Shown here piece after piece: positions 1 through 7,786 of a stretch of DNA of 9,501 nt. The position numbers and the translations under genes are program-made. The notes under the pieces are model-generated. The model had not been told where the DNA came from and made no database searches. It saw only the letters and a list, made by a program, of their open reading frames with translations. Position 1 is the stretch's first letter, and each line of letters begins with the position of its first letter. The stretch is from an uncultured Lachnospiraceae bacterium (GTDB lineage Bacteria > Bacillota_A > Clostridia > Lachnospirales > Lachnospiraceae), in assembly GCA_902783205.1 (NCBI GenBank), contig CACZQE010000051.1, forward strand, positions 1 through 9,501. The letters run 5' to 3'.

Positions 1-1008
1 AAGAACTGCCTGTACTGTTCTGTCAGAGTCCCTGCTGACAGTGCCCACTCTGTGTCCGGTGTTGGCAGGAAAATGCAGGCTCATCATTTCTTTCCCGTTA
101 TGGCGGAAATAGTAGCCGTCTGTGAAAGAGCCGCGGTTATAAAGATCTTCAAGGGCCGCGATATCCGCCGGATCAGCCACATAGTTTCCAAAAAAATCCG
201 GATCGTCTTTCATGCGGTCCAGATAACGTCTGTAAATAGCCGTAACACCTGCCGTGTAGGCAATGCTCCGCATTCTTCCTTCGATTTTCAGGGAATCGAC
301 GCCGGCCTCCACCAGTCCCGGCAGACTTTCCAGGGTGCAAAGGTCTTTCATGCTGAAAAGATGCAGCCCGCCTTTTCCCTGCCCCGTCCTGTAAAGCAGC
401 CTGCATGGCTGGGCACACCGTCCCCTGTTGCCGCTTCTTCCGCCTCTGGCACTGCTTAAAAGGCACTGGCCGGAATAAGAGTAACACAAGGCACCGTGGA
501 TAAAGACTTCCACTTCCAGGCCGGTCTCTTTAATCTTCCTGATCTCATTCAGTGACAGTTCCCTGGCCGGAACCACCCGGGTCATGCCAAGAGCCTTTGC
601 CGCTCTGGCACCCGCCGGGTCAGTAATGGTCATCTGGGTGCTGCCGTGTAATTCAATCTCGGGAAAATGCTTTCGAATAAAAGAAGCAGCACCGGGATCC
701 TGTACAATTACCCCATCCAGGCCTGCTTCATTAAGTGGCCGGAGAAAGTCGTAGAGAGCTTTTCCGGTCTCGTTTTCTTTCATTAAAGTATTGACGGTCA
801 GATATAACTTCCGTCCGTAAAAATGCGCATAGCGCACTGCATCCGCCATCTGGCGGGAATCCAGATTATCTGCATAGGCCCGCGCTCCGTACCTGTGCCC
901 TCCTGCGTAAACCGCATCAGCTCCCGCAGCGAAGGCCGCCCGGATATGATCCATGGAGCCTGCCGGCGCAAGCAGCTCCGGCAGACGGATCTTCTCAGTG
1001 TAAGTCAT
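1..1008 (-). CDS. U32 family peptidase-like protein (RlhA/TrhP-type), 3' end beyond window
   Basis: The first 336 residues are visible and the frame is still open at base 1, so the C-terminus is missing. The opening ELLAPAGS, then GADAVYAGG, a VIVQDPG strand and HGSTQMT are hallmarks of the U32 TIM-barrel-like domain. Residues 167-185 match the U32 signature exactly (E-x-F-x2-G-A-L-C-x4-G-x-C-x-L-S), followed by NRGRCAQPCR. This places four cysteines at 175, 182, 198 and 202, the set that in relatives can hold an iron-sulfur cluster. SMKDLC (219-224) and LKIEGR (240-245) follow. By family knowledge, relatives such as E. coli RlhA and TrhP make 5-hydroxycytidine in 23S rRNA or 5-hydroxyuridine in tRNA; older annotations say collagenase-like protease. 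The motif pattern looks closer to RlhA (YdcP) than to YegQ, from memory only. The ATG at 1008 is chosen because GGAG sits seven bases upstream, and it overlaps the end of zapA by 14 bases, suggesting translational coupling. Confidence 0.9.
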   Translation of the reverse strand, partial: MTYTEKIRLPELLAPAGSMDHIRAAFAAGADAVYAGGHRYGARAYADNLDSRQMADAVRYAHFYGRKLYLTVNTLMKENETGKALYDFLRPLNEAGLDGVIVQDPGAASFIRKHFPEIELHGSTQMTITDPAGARAAKALGMTRVVPARELSLNEIRKIKETGLEVEVFIHGALCYSYSGQCLLSSARGGRSGNRGRCAQPCRLLYRTGQGKGGLHLFSMKDLCTLESLPGLVEAGVDSLKIEGRMRSIAYTAGVTAIYRRYLDRMKDDPDFFGNYVADPADIAALEDLYNRGSFTDGYYFRHNGKEMMSLHFPANTGHRVGTVSRDSDRTVQAVL

Positions 1009-1390
1009 TCCTGGTCTCCAGTTCGATAATCCGCTTCTGCAGATCATTTACCTTGGTCTTGTATTCGATCACCAGCTTGTTGGCTGTGTCGATCCTCATA
1101 TCCTTATCGACGATATCATGCTTCATACGCTCTACTTCTCTGGTATAATCAAGATTCTCCTGATTATAGATATCAAGCTGCTCCTGCACCTTGAAGAGTT
1201 CTTCTGTGATATTGATGGCCAGAAGGATATCCTTGTACTCTGTCGTAAGCTTCTCATAACCGGGCATAAGCTTAAGCTCCCGGATCTTTCCGTCCACATA
1301 AGAAGCAACTTTCTGCAGATGCTCTTCGGAACCGCCGCCGATGCGGTATACTTTACCGTCGATTAAAACTGATAATGAATTGTTTCCCAT
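995..1390 (-). CDS. zapA: Cell division protein ZapA
   Basis: This 131-residue protein begins MGNNSLSVLIDGKVYRI and matches the ZapA pattern: a short N-terminal beta/alpha domain (about 1-50, with VLIDGKVY and the helix SEEHLQKVASYVDGKI), then AINITEELFK and a long charged coiled coil (about 52-128). ZapA binds FtsZ filaments in the cytoplasm and promotes bundling and Z-ring assembly. It is somewhat longer than the compact versions because the coiled coil extends to the end. An in-frame GTG at 1408 would add six residues, but the ATG at 1390 is preferred because GAGGG stands just upstream of it and no ribosome binding site precedes the GTG. It lies 32 bases downstream of ruvB and overlaps the U32 gene, so it is probably co-transcribed with both. 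Confidence 0.88.
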   Translation of the reverse strand: MGNNSLSVLIDGKVYRIGGGSEEHLQKVASYVDGKIRELKLMPGYEKLTTEYKDILLAINITEELFKVQEQLDIYNQENLDYTREVERMKHDIVDKDMRIDTANKLVIEYKTKVNDLQKRIIELETRNDLH

Positions 1391-1422
1391 AATTTCCCTC
1401 TTTTTCACAGCTTGGTTGTATA

Positions 1423-2427
1423 TTAATATAATTCATCCGGCACCGGCAGATTCAGATGCCGGTACGCAGTTTCAGTCAGTACTCTTCCCCGGGGTGTTCT
1501 CTTGATCAGGCCCCTCTGGATCAGGAATGGCTCACAGACGTCCTCTATGGTTCCCGCATCCTCGCCCACGGCGGCAGCCAGGGTATCAAGGCCCACGGGA
1601 CGTCCCATGAATCTGTCTGACATGGTCAGCAGAATACTTCTGTCGGTCCTGTCGAGTCCCAGCCTGTCTACAGCAAGTCTGTCAAGAGCTGTAGCAGCCA
1701 CTTCCTTTGTGATCACTCCGTCGTACTCCACCTGGGCAAAATCCCTTACTCTCTTAAGGAGACGGTTGGCAAGTCTGGGGGTACCCCTGCTTCTTCTGGC
1801 CAGTTCCATGGCCCCCTCCGGATCTATGGTCACATCGAGCAGAGAAGCCGACCGTACCACAATCGTGCACAGCTCTTTGTCAGTATAGAAGTCCAGCCTG
1901 TCGACCACTCCGAAACGGTCCCGCAGGGGCGCCGTCAGCATACCCGCTCTGGTTGTGGCCCCTACAAGAGTAAAATGCGGAAGGTCAAGCCGGATCGATC
2001 TGGCAGCGGCTCCTTTGCCGATAATGATATCTATGGCAAAATCCTCCATGGCCGGATAAAGGACTTCCTCTACCTGCCGGTTGAGCCGGTGGATCTCATC
2101 AATAAAAAGCACATCCCCGTCAGACAGGCCATTGAGCACAGCTGCGATCTCGCCTGGCTTTTCAATGGCCGGACCGGATGTGATCTTGATATGACGGTCC
2201 ATCTCATTGGCAATAATGCCTGCCAGCGTTGTCTTTCCCAGTCCCGGAGGACCGTACAAAAGCACATGGTCCAGGGACTCCCCCCGCTGTCTGGCTGCCT
2301 CGATAAAGACGCCCAGGTTCTTCTTGACTTTTTCCTGTCCTATATATTCTTTCAGTGTCTGAGGGCGGAGGTTCCCTTCCAGGATATAATCCTCCTCCTT
2401 CAGGTCAGTGGTTATGATTCTGTCCAT
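1423..2427 (-). CDS. ruvB: Holliday junction branch migration ATPase RuvB
   Basis: RuvB is the AAA+ motor that forms hexameric rings on both sides of a RuvA-bound Holliday junction and pumps DNA during recombinational repair. The 334-residue length is standard. Visible motifs are [12 protein letters not shown] near residues 20-31, Walker [10 protein letters not shown] (59-67), Walker [11 protein letters not shown] (106-115, with D110 and E111), sensor 1 GATTRAG (156-162), the arginine finger region APLRDRFG (166-173) and sensor 2 RGTPR (214-218). The C-terminal winged helix carries the DNA-contacting KRTPRGR near residues 309-315. It begins 41 bases after ruvA. The ATG at 2427 is supported by AAGAGGA about ten bases upstream, a slightly long spacing. 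It is intact, with no missing catalytic residue. Confidence 0.98.
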   Translation of the reverse strand: MDRIITTDLKEEDYILEGNLRPQTLKEYIGQEKVKKNLGVFIEAARQRGESLDHVLLYGPPGLGKTTLAGIIANEMDRHIKITSGPAIEKPGEIAAVLNGLSDGDVLFIDEIHRLNRQVEEVLYPAMEDFAIDIIIGKGAAARSIRLDLPHFTLVGATTRAGMLTAPLRDRFGVVDRLDFYTDKELCTIVVRSASLLDVTIDPEGAMELARRSRGTPRLANRLLKRVRDFAQVEYDGVITKEVAATALDRLAVDRLGLDRTDRSILLTMSDRFMGRPVGLDTLAAAVGEDAGTIEDVCEPFLIQRGLIKRTPRGRVLTETAYRHLNLPVPDELY

Positions 2428-2468
2428 GGATCGATCTGTCCTCTTTTATGCTGCATATCAACTGCTTC

Positions 2469-3089
2469 CTAGCCGAGATGCCTGAGGGCTTCTCTGATCA
2501 GGGTCCCGGCATCCATCCCGTCAGAATCGGGTATCATGCGCAGTGCCCTGTATGCATCCGATGAAGAAAAACCAAGAGCCTGCAGTGCCTGGGCCGCATC
2601 GGAATAAGCTGCCTGAAAAGCCGGATCTGCCTGGGAAGATATAAGATCTGTCCCGTCTGCGCTCATATCAGATGACATGGAAATCTCATTGATATCCAGC
2701 TTGTCTTTCAGTTCCAGAATAATCCGTCTGGCCCCCTTGGGACCGATGCCCGGCGTTCTGCTGATCGCCTTGACATCATCTCCGAAGACAGCATAGTACA
2801 GTTCCTCAGGGCCCAGCGTAGAAAGGAGAGACAGTGCCGCCTTGGGGCCGACACCGCTGATGCCCAGGAGGATACGGAAAAGACTCAGTTCTTTCCTGCT
2901 GGCAAAACCGAACAAAGAGATATCATCCTCACGGACCTGCATACAGGTGTGAAGTGTAAGCTCATTGCCTGTCACGGTTTCCCGGACAACCTGGTCGGGA
3001 ACACGGATATTAAACCCGATTCCGTCCCGGTCAATTACGACCAGTCCATCTTCCTTATATTGGACAATTCCTCTGATAAACGCAATCAA
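2469..3089 (-). CDS. ruvA: Holliday junction DNA-binding protein RuvA
   Basis: RuvA tetramers bind four-way Holliday junctions and load RuvB. The 206 residues show the three expected domains. The OB fold is at about 1-63 and starts MIAFIRG; it includes an acidic E54-D55-D56 patch corresponding to the strand-separating acidic pin. Two helix-hairpin-helix motifs follow, GISGVGPKAA (76-85) and TPGIGPKGARR (112-122). The C-terminal three-helix domain that contacts RuvB is at about 156-206. The start codon is TTG: no in-frame ATG fits, GGGAG lies at 3096-3100 six bases upstream, and MIAFIRG is the usual family N-terminus. A nearby ATG at 3092-3094 is out of frame and hits a stop after two codons. 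The gene has its own predicted promoter and leads the ruvA-ruvB-zapA-U32 operon. No ruvC is present next to it. Confidence 0.97.
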   Translation of the reverse strand: MIAFIRGIVQYKEDGLVVIDRDGIGFNIRVPDQVVRETVTGNELTLHTCMQVREDDISLFGFASRKELSLFRILLGISGVGPKAALSLLSTLGPEELYYAVFGDDVKAISRTPGIGPKGARRIILELKDKLDINEISMSSDMSADGTDLISSQADPAFQAAYSDAAQALQALGFSSSDAYRALRMIPDSDGMDAGTLIREALRHLG

Positions 3090-3095
3090 AACATA

Positions 3096-3100
3096 CTCCC
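3096..3100 (-). promoter_or_regulatory. Ribosome binding site fixing the TTG start of ruvA
   Basis: GGGAG on the minus strand ends six bases before the TTG at 3089. It decides the unusual start codon, since the only nearby ATG is out of frame. Confidence 0.7.
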
Positions 3101-3121
3101 GCTTTCGCCTTTTTCCATGTA

Positions 3122-3150
3122 ATCATACCATAATTCATATGTAAATACAA
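3122..3150 (-). promoter_or_regulatory. Predicted housekeeping promoter for ruvA operon
   Basis: On the minus strand, TATGAT at 3122-3127 is preceded by TGG, giving an extended -10 (TGnTATGAT). A TTGTAT box at 3145-3150 lies at the ideal 17-base spacing. The -10 matches consensus at five of six positions; the -35 matches only in TTG, which an extended -10 can compensate for. Transcription would start near 3115, leaving a leader of about 26 bases before the TTG. The assignment is by pattern and position only. Confidence 0.62.
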
Positions 3151-3163
3151 TGTCCTATCAGGC

Positions 3164-3186
3164 AAAAAAGGAAACAAATGTTCACC
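3164..3186 (-). terminator. Weak candidate intrinsic terminator after transporter operon
   Basis: Minus-strand GGTGAAC, loop ATTT, GTTTCC can form a short stem of about six pairs with one bulged T and one G-T pair, followed directly by six T residues. The stem overlaps the TGA stop codon of the second permease. It is AT-rich and weak, so termination may be partial, with read-through into ruvA possible. Confidence 0.35.
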
Positions 3187-4135
3187 GTCTGCGCCGGCGC
3201 ATGAGGACGTCCAGTCCCGTGATCAGGAGTATGGCGCCGCCGATCACAAGGTTCTGCCATTCGGAACTTATTCCCCTGATATTCATAATATTGGAAATAA
3301 CAGTAAGAATGAGGGCGCCCAGTACGGTACCGACAATACCGCCCTCACCGCCCAGCAGGGATGTGCCTCCGGTAACGACAGCTGCCACGATCTTAAGGCC
3401 GTAGGCTTCCGTCATGCCGGCATCTGCGGCGTTTAAACGGGCCGTCATAAGAACACCGCCCATTCCTCCGGTAATTCCGCAGATCAGGTAAGCAAGAAGT
3501 ATAGTGTGAAATGTATTAAGTCCTGCATAAGCCGCCGCTCTGGCATTCATGCCGATCAGATAGACTTTTCGTCCGAAAACGGTCTTGTGGAGCAGCCATG
3601 CCAGGGCCAGAGCCGTAATGGCGCTGACGATCACCGGGACCGGAAGCATGTAAAAAGAACCCACTCCAAGCCCGGTAAACCAGGATGGCAGTCCGTAGAT
3701 CACGCCTCCGTTCATGACGATGACAGCAAGCCCTGCCGCCACCATATTCATTCCGTAAGTTGCCACAAAAGAAGGAAGCTTAAGGCCTCCGACCAGGAAC
3801 CCGTTCGCCAGACCGAAAAGAGCCCCCACCAGGATTCCGGCGCCCACTGCAGCATAAGCCGGAAAATCAAGGACCAGCATCTGGGCGCAGATACAGCCGC
3901 ACAGAGCGGCAAAAGATCCGACAGACAGATCGATGTGGCCTGTAAGGACCACCGCCGTCAGACCCAGACTGAGCATCACCAGAATACTGGCCTGGCGGAG
4001 AATGGTGATCATATTATCCCAGGTAAAGAAAGATCTGCTGACCAGACCCGAAAATGCCATAAAAAGGCAAAGGCTCATCAGCACGTAAAAATATCTGTTT
4101 TTAAGCATTCTTCCCAGTATCTTATTTTCAGACAT
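3182..4135 (-). CDS. Ribose/sugar-type ABC transporter permease (RbsC-like)
   Basis: This 317-residue integral membrane protein belongs to the branched-chain/ribose permease family (BPD_transp_2) and forms half of the membrane channel of a sugar importer. Hydrophobic helices run through most of the chain. Family landmarks are LTGHIDLSVGS (65-74), the cytoplasmic loop KTVFGRKVYLIGMNARAA (184-201) that contacts the ATPase, and VTGGTSLLGGEGGIVGT (254-270). The C-terminus ends in a run of five arginines, consistent with a cytoplasmic tail. The ATG at 4135 is preferred: GAGG lies five bases upstream and the resulting protein begins MSENKILGRM, a normal short cytoplasmic lead. An upstream in-frame ATG at 4207 would add 24 poorly conserved-looking residues and overlap the fused gene by 46 bases. 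With the chosen start the gap to the fused gene is 26 bases. The specific sugar cannot be read from the sequence. Confidence 0.93.
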   Translation of the reverse strand: MSENKILGRMLKNRYFYVLMSLCLFMAFSGLVSRSFFTWDNMITILRQASILVMLSLGLTAVVLTGHIDLSVGSFAALCGCICAQMLVLDFPAYAAVGAGILVGALFGLANGFLVGGLKLPSFVATYGMNMVAAGLAVIVMNGGVIYGLPSWFTGLGVGSFYMLPVPVIVSAITALALAWLLHKTVFGRKVYLIGMNARAAAYAGLNTFHTILLAYLICGITGGMGGVLMTARLNAADAGMTEAYGLKIVAAVVTGGTSLLGGEGGIVGTVLGALILTVISNIMNIRGISSEWQNLVIGGAILLITGLDVLMRRRRR

Positions 4136-4161
4136 TGTAACCTCGTGATCATGGCAGAATA

Positions 4162-6636
4162 TCAGTTCTGCATGTTTTTTATCAGTGCGTCGGCTATAAT
4201 GGCGCAAAGTACGATAGTCCCGATGATGGCGTTCTGATAGGCGGATGAAACACCGGCCTGCATCAGCCCGCTCTTGACCAGCTGGATCAGAAGAACCCCG
4301 AATATGGTACCGCCCACGCCGCCTTTTCCTTCCTGAAGGGATGTTCCTCCCAGAAGCACGGCTGCCACCGCGGAAAACTCCATTCCGTTACCTGCGTTGG
4401 GATTACCGGATTCAATCCGGCAGCATACAAGAAGGCCGCCGATTCCGGCCATCAGACCGGCGAAGGCAAAGGCTCCGATCCGGTTTTTTACGGCAGAACT
4501 GCCTGAAAGAGCCAGAGCCTCCGGATTCCCGCCCAGTGCCTTGACTCTTTTTCCAAATGTGGTCTTTCTGATCAGGAAAGCTGTAATTCCGAAAAGAATC
4601 AGTGCGATCCAGCCGGACCATGATATCCTGAAAAAAGTTCCTTTGGATATGGTCCGGAAAACCGGATGGCTGTAATAAATAGTCATACTTCCGCATATAA
4701 GAAGGGCAAATGTTTTAAAAATGTTCTGAGTTGCCAGAGTTACGATAAATACCGGAATACCGGTAAATGAAACAATAACTCCGTTCAGGATACCGGCAAT
4801 CAGACATAAGACCAGGGTTACTGCCACAGCAGGTCCGCAGGACAATCCCATGTTCATCAGAAAGATCCACAGGACACAGGACAGGGATACAACGGAACCG
4901 AGGGACAGATCCGTCCCCTGGGTCAGGATCACCACTGTCTGCCCGCAGGCAATTACAAGCAGCGGCGCTGCCTGGCGCAGTATGACCGACAGATTATCAG
5001 CCGAAAGAAAACCATCCACCATACAGGCGAAAAGAAGGGCGGCAGCCATCATCATATAAAAGGCCGGAGGAATATGCCCCATCGCTGACAGTGCATTTCC
5101 TTTTTTCTTTTTTTCCTGCCTGTCGGCTGACCTGCCCTGGAATGAAAGCATGGTGTCCGCAATCTTTTCCCGCTCCTCAGGCCGGTTTTCGTATTGGCCG
5201 ATGATCTTTCCTTCCCGCATGACATAAATCCTGTCGCTCATACGGAAAATCTCCGGAAGTTCAGACGAAATCATCAGTACTGCTTTTCCGCTCTCGGCCA
5301 TCCGGTCCATAAGGCGGTAAATTTCAGCTTTGGCACCCACATCAATTCCTCTGGTGGGCTCATCAAAAATCACAACTTCGGTATCAGCCAGCAGCCATTT
5401 TGCAATTACGACCTTCTGCTGATTTCCGCCTGAAAGAGAAAGTGCCTTAAGGCCGGGATCTGAAGGGGTAACCTTCAGGCGGCCTGCATATTCGACAGCC
5501 TTCTCCTCTTCTTTTTTCTCCCGGATCAGGCGGGAGGGAAAAAGCTTTGAAAGGGAAGCGGCAGTAATATTCCAGCATACGGAGGCCCGAAGAGCCAGCC
5601 CCAGGTCTTTACGGTCCTCAGGCAGAAGCCCCAGGCCATTTCTTGTCAGATAGGACGGCGGTCTGCCGGTCACATCTTTTCCATCCAGAAAAACACGGCC
5701 GGATCCCGGACGGTCAATTCCGAATATCAGTCTGGCAAGCTCTGTTCTTCCTGAACCCACAAGGCCGGCAATTCCCACAATCTCTCCTTTGCGGACAGTC
5801 AGACTGCAGTTTTCCACCCTGCCCTTCTTATCGGAAAGGGAGTCGATCACCAGCGCCTCCTGTCCGTTTTCCCTGCAGGTCCTGCCTTTACTGTAATCTT
5901 CATAGTCTTCTCTTCCCACCATCAGGCCAACCAGCTTCGATTCCGGCATATCCCGGCATGGACCCGATGCGATGAATTTTCCGTCCCGCATGACGGTAAT
6001 TCTGTCTGCGATCAGGGGATACTCTTCCAGCCTGTGAGAAATATAAATGATTCCGATCCCTCTTTTTTTCAGCGTACGTATTTTATCAAAGAGAGAGGCC
6101 GCCTCTTTCTGTGAAAGGGCGGCTGTAGGTTCATCAAACACAATAATCCGGGGATCCCTGTTCAGCGCCTTGGCAATCTCCACCATCTGCTGATCCGCGA
6201 TGCCCAGTTCCTTTACCGGAGCAGTCAGGTCAATATCGGCACAGTCAAGGTCTCTGAGCATTTCCCCAGCCCGCCGGTACATCTCCTTTCCCTTTATGAC
6301 AGGTGTTCCTTTAAAGACCGGTTCATCATTAAAGAAAATGTTTTCCGCCGCATTGAGCCAGGGAACCATGGTCAGTTCCTGGTAAACCGCGGCAATCCCC
6401 CTGGAAAGGGCTTCCGCCGGTGACGAAAAATGCACCTCCTGTCCGCGGAGAATGATTTCTCCCTCGTCTGCTTTCAGAGAACCCAGGATACATTTGGTCA
6501 GGGTACTTTTTCCGGCACCATTTTCCCCGGCGAGCACATGTACTTCGCCGGGGCAGAGATCAAAACTCATATGGTCCAGGGCAGTTACGCCCGGGAATTT
6601 TTTTGTAAGATTACGTATTTCCAGTAAAGGTTCCAT
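4162..6636 (-). CDS. Fused sugar ABC transporter: tandem ATPase (RbsA-like) plus permease (RbsC-like)
   Basis: This 824-residue protein joins two normally separate importer subunits. Residues 1-500 form an RbsA-type tandem ATPase. The first domain has Walker A GENGAGKST (37-45), signature-like LGIADQQ (144-150), Walker B IIVFDEPT (164-171) and H-loop SHRLEE (200-205). The second has a degenerate Walker A GLVGSGRTE (291-299), where R297 replaces the usual lysine as is typical of this family, plus LSGGNQQ (401-407) and VVIFDEPTRGID (421-432). A lysine-rich linker (506-513) leads into a complete permease from about 520 to 824. The permease has LTQGTDLSLGS (571-581), KTTFGKRVKALGGNPEAL (691-708) and LLGGTSLQEGKGG (761-773). 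It would energise and form part of a membrane importer with the solute-binding protein upstream and the separate permease downstream. The start follows the binding-protein stop by six bases and lacks a clear Shine-Dalgarno sequence, so translational coupling is likely. Confidence 0.93.
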   Translation of the reverse strand: MEPLLEIRNLTKKFPGVTALDHMSFDLCPGEVHVLAGENGAGKSTLTKCILGSLKADEGEIILRGQEVHFSSPAEALSRGIAAVYQELTMVPWLNAAENIFFNDEPVFKGTPVIKGKEMYRRAGEMLRDLDCADIDLTAPVKELGIADQQMVEIAKALNRDPRIIVFDEPTAALSQKEAASLFDKIRTLKKRGIGIIYISHRLEEYPLIADRITVMRDGKFIASGPCRDMPESKLVGLMVGREDYEDYSKGRTCRENGQEALVIDSLSDKKGRVENCSLTVRKGEIVGIAGLVGSGRTELARLIFGIDRPGSGRVFLDGKDVTGRPPSYLTRNGLGLLPEDRKDLGLALRASVCWNITAASLSKLFPSRLIREKKEEEKAVEYAGRLKVTPSDPGLKALSLSGGNQQKVVIAKWLLADTEVVIFDEPTRGIDVGAKAEIYRLMDRMAESGKAVLMISSELPEIFRMSDRIYVMREGKIIGQYENRPEEREKIADTMLSFQGRSADRQEKKKKGNALSAMGHIPPAFYMMMAAALLFACMVDGFLSADNLSVILRQAAPLLVIACGQTVVILTQGTDLSLGSVVSLSCVLWIFLMNMGLSCGPAVAVTLVLCLIAGILNGVIVSFTGIPVFIVTLATQNIFKTFALLICGSMTIYYSHPVFRTISKGTFFRISWSGWIALILFGITAFLIRKTTFGKRVKALGGNPEALALSGSSAVKNRIGAFAFAGLMAGIGGLLVCCRIESGNPNAGNGMEFSAVAAVLLGGTSLQEGKGGVGGTIFGVLLIQLVKSGLMQAGVSSAYQNAIIGTIVLCAIIADALIKNMQN

Positions 6637-6642
6637 AATTAT

Positions 6643-7782
6643 TTATTCAAACCATCTGTAATGCTCTATATAATCCTCAACGTTATCTTTCATGATCAGG
6701 GGGCTGTGCCGCTCTGAAGGGAAGGGAATAAAGTACTCTTCCGGAAGGGTACCCTTGTTGAGATAATCTACCAGATAAACGATTGCCAGGTAAGTCGAAC
6801 CATAGGGATCTGTATTGTAGGTCACATACATATCCCCGTCTTTAACAGCCTGGGCCGCATCTTTGGATCCGTCCTCTCCGCCGACGAGAACACCTTTGAC
6901 CTTCGCCTGTTTAAGTGCCTGAATGGCTCCGATGGACATCTCGTCATTACAGCCGACCACAATGGAAAGGCCCTCTCTTACGTCCGGGTTCTGCAGAAGG
7001 TTTTCCATAACAGACATGCCTTCGTTTCTCTTGGAATTTGCAGTCTGGGAAGCCGCGATCTCCATATCAGGATACTCTGCGATGGCGTCTTCGATTCCCT
7101 TTTTCCTCTCTTCCATGTTCTGAACGCCGGCCGGTCCTTCCAGAATGACAGCCTTACCCTTGCCTCCGCAGGCCTCACAGAGTTCCTTGGCAACCAGGTA
7201 GCCTGTCTCATAATAATCGACGCCGCTTCTCATAAAAGCGCCTTTATCGGGAGCTGTTCCGATGGCTGTCACCGGAATTCCCTTTTCATTTGCGGCATCA
7301 ACCACAGGCTGAATGCCTTTCGAATCTGACGGGTGGATGACAAATCCGTCCACTCCCTGCTCGATCAGTGACTCCATGATAGTTACCTGCTCCTCGATGG
7401 AATCCTGGTTGGAGGGGGACAAAGTCTGCACTTCTATACCCAGGTCTTTTCCGGCCTTTTTTCCTCCTGCCCACATGCCAAGCATATAGGGATTGGTGGA
7501 ATTTCTGGTCATTACTACAATCTTGTATTTTTTATCAGCTTTCACCTTCGTGGTAATTCCTCTTCCGATTCCATCCACGGGCAGAGGAAGTTCCGTTTTA
7601 GCATAGCTACTGGCCCTGTTTGTATTCACATTTTCCGTGAAATCCTCATGCACTTTTTCACCGGTAGTGCTTTCCTGCAGATTCATAGCTGAAGTATTCT
7701 CTCCGGCTTTCTGCCCGCCACAGGCGCATAATACGGATCCGACCATACAGATGACCATCAAACAAGCTGCTAATTTCTTCAT
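6643..7782 (-). CDS. Sugar ABC transporter solute-binding lipoprotein (RbsB-like)
   Basis: This 379-residue protein is a periplasmic-binding-protein type 1 (Peripla_BP_4-like) component that would capture the substrate outside the cell and deliver it to the permease. The N-terminus is a lipoprotein signal: MKK, a hydrophobic stretch, and a lipobox L18-C19-A20-C21, so C21 is the predicted lipidation site. A low-complexity polar linker follows (22-70). The binding fold starts near residue 86 (YKIVVMTRNSTNPY) and shows VDGFVIHPSD (144-153), VTAIGTAPD (171-179), AVILEGPAG (211-219) and GCNDEMSIGAIQAL (277-290), all familiar in sugar-binding proteins of the ribose group. It is longer than RbsB of E. 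coli, mostly from the linker and C-terminal part. The substrate is unknown. Translation starts from a near-perfect Shine-Dalgarno inside the end of the preceding hydrolase gene, which predicts abundant synthesis relative to the other subunits. Confidence 0.93.
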   Translation of the reverse strand: MKKLAACLMVICMVGSVLCACGGQKAGENTSAMNLQESTTGEKVHEDFTENVNTNRASSYAKTELPLPVDGIGRGITTKVKADKKYKIVVMTRNSTNPYMLGMWAGGKKAGKDLGIEVQTLSPSNQDSIEEQVTIMESLIEQGVDGFVIHPSDSKGIQPVVDAANEKGIPVTAIGTAPDKGAFMRSGVDYYETGYLVAKELCEACGGKGKAVILEGPAGVQNMEERKKGIEDAIAEYPDMEIAASQTANSKRNEGMSVMENLLQNPDVREGLSIVVGCNDEMSIGAIQALKQAKVKGVLVGGEDGSKDAAQAVKDGDMYVTYNTDPYGSTYLAIVYLVDYLNKGTLPEEYFIPFPSERHSPLIMKDNVEDYIEHYRWFE

Positions 7783-7786
7783 AGTG

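Noticed and set aside
173..487. Minus-strand open frame of 104 codons within the U32 gene
   Set aside because: It is in a different frame from the U32 protein, whose frame is continuous from 1008 to base 1 and carries the family signature.
1391..1408. GTG start at 1408 for zapA
   Set aside because: No ribosome binding site precedes it, while GAGGG directly precedes the ATG at 1390, which begins the conserved ZapA sequence.
1975..2472. Open frame of 165 codons on the plus strand opposite ruvB
   Set aside because: Antisense to a strongly conserved ruvB with all motifs intact; no motif or ribosome binding site of its own.
4136..4207. Upstream ATG at 4207 for the second permease, giving a 46-base overlap with the fused gene
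   Set aside because: The ATG at 4135 has GAGG at correct spacing and gives a normal family length; the extra 24 residues are polar and unlike family N-termini.
3506..4237. Open frame of 243 codons on the plus strand
   Set aside because: It lies entirely antisense to the two permease regions, has a charged, histidine- and glutamine-rich composition with no recognisable domain, and is the expected mirror of a membrane-protein gene.
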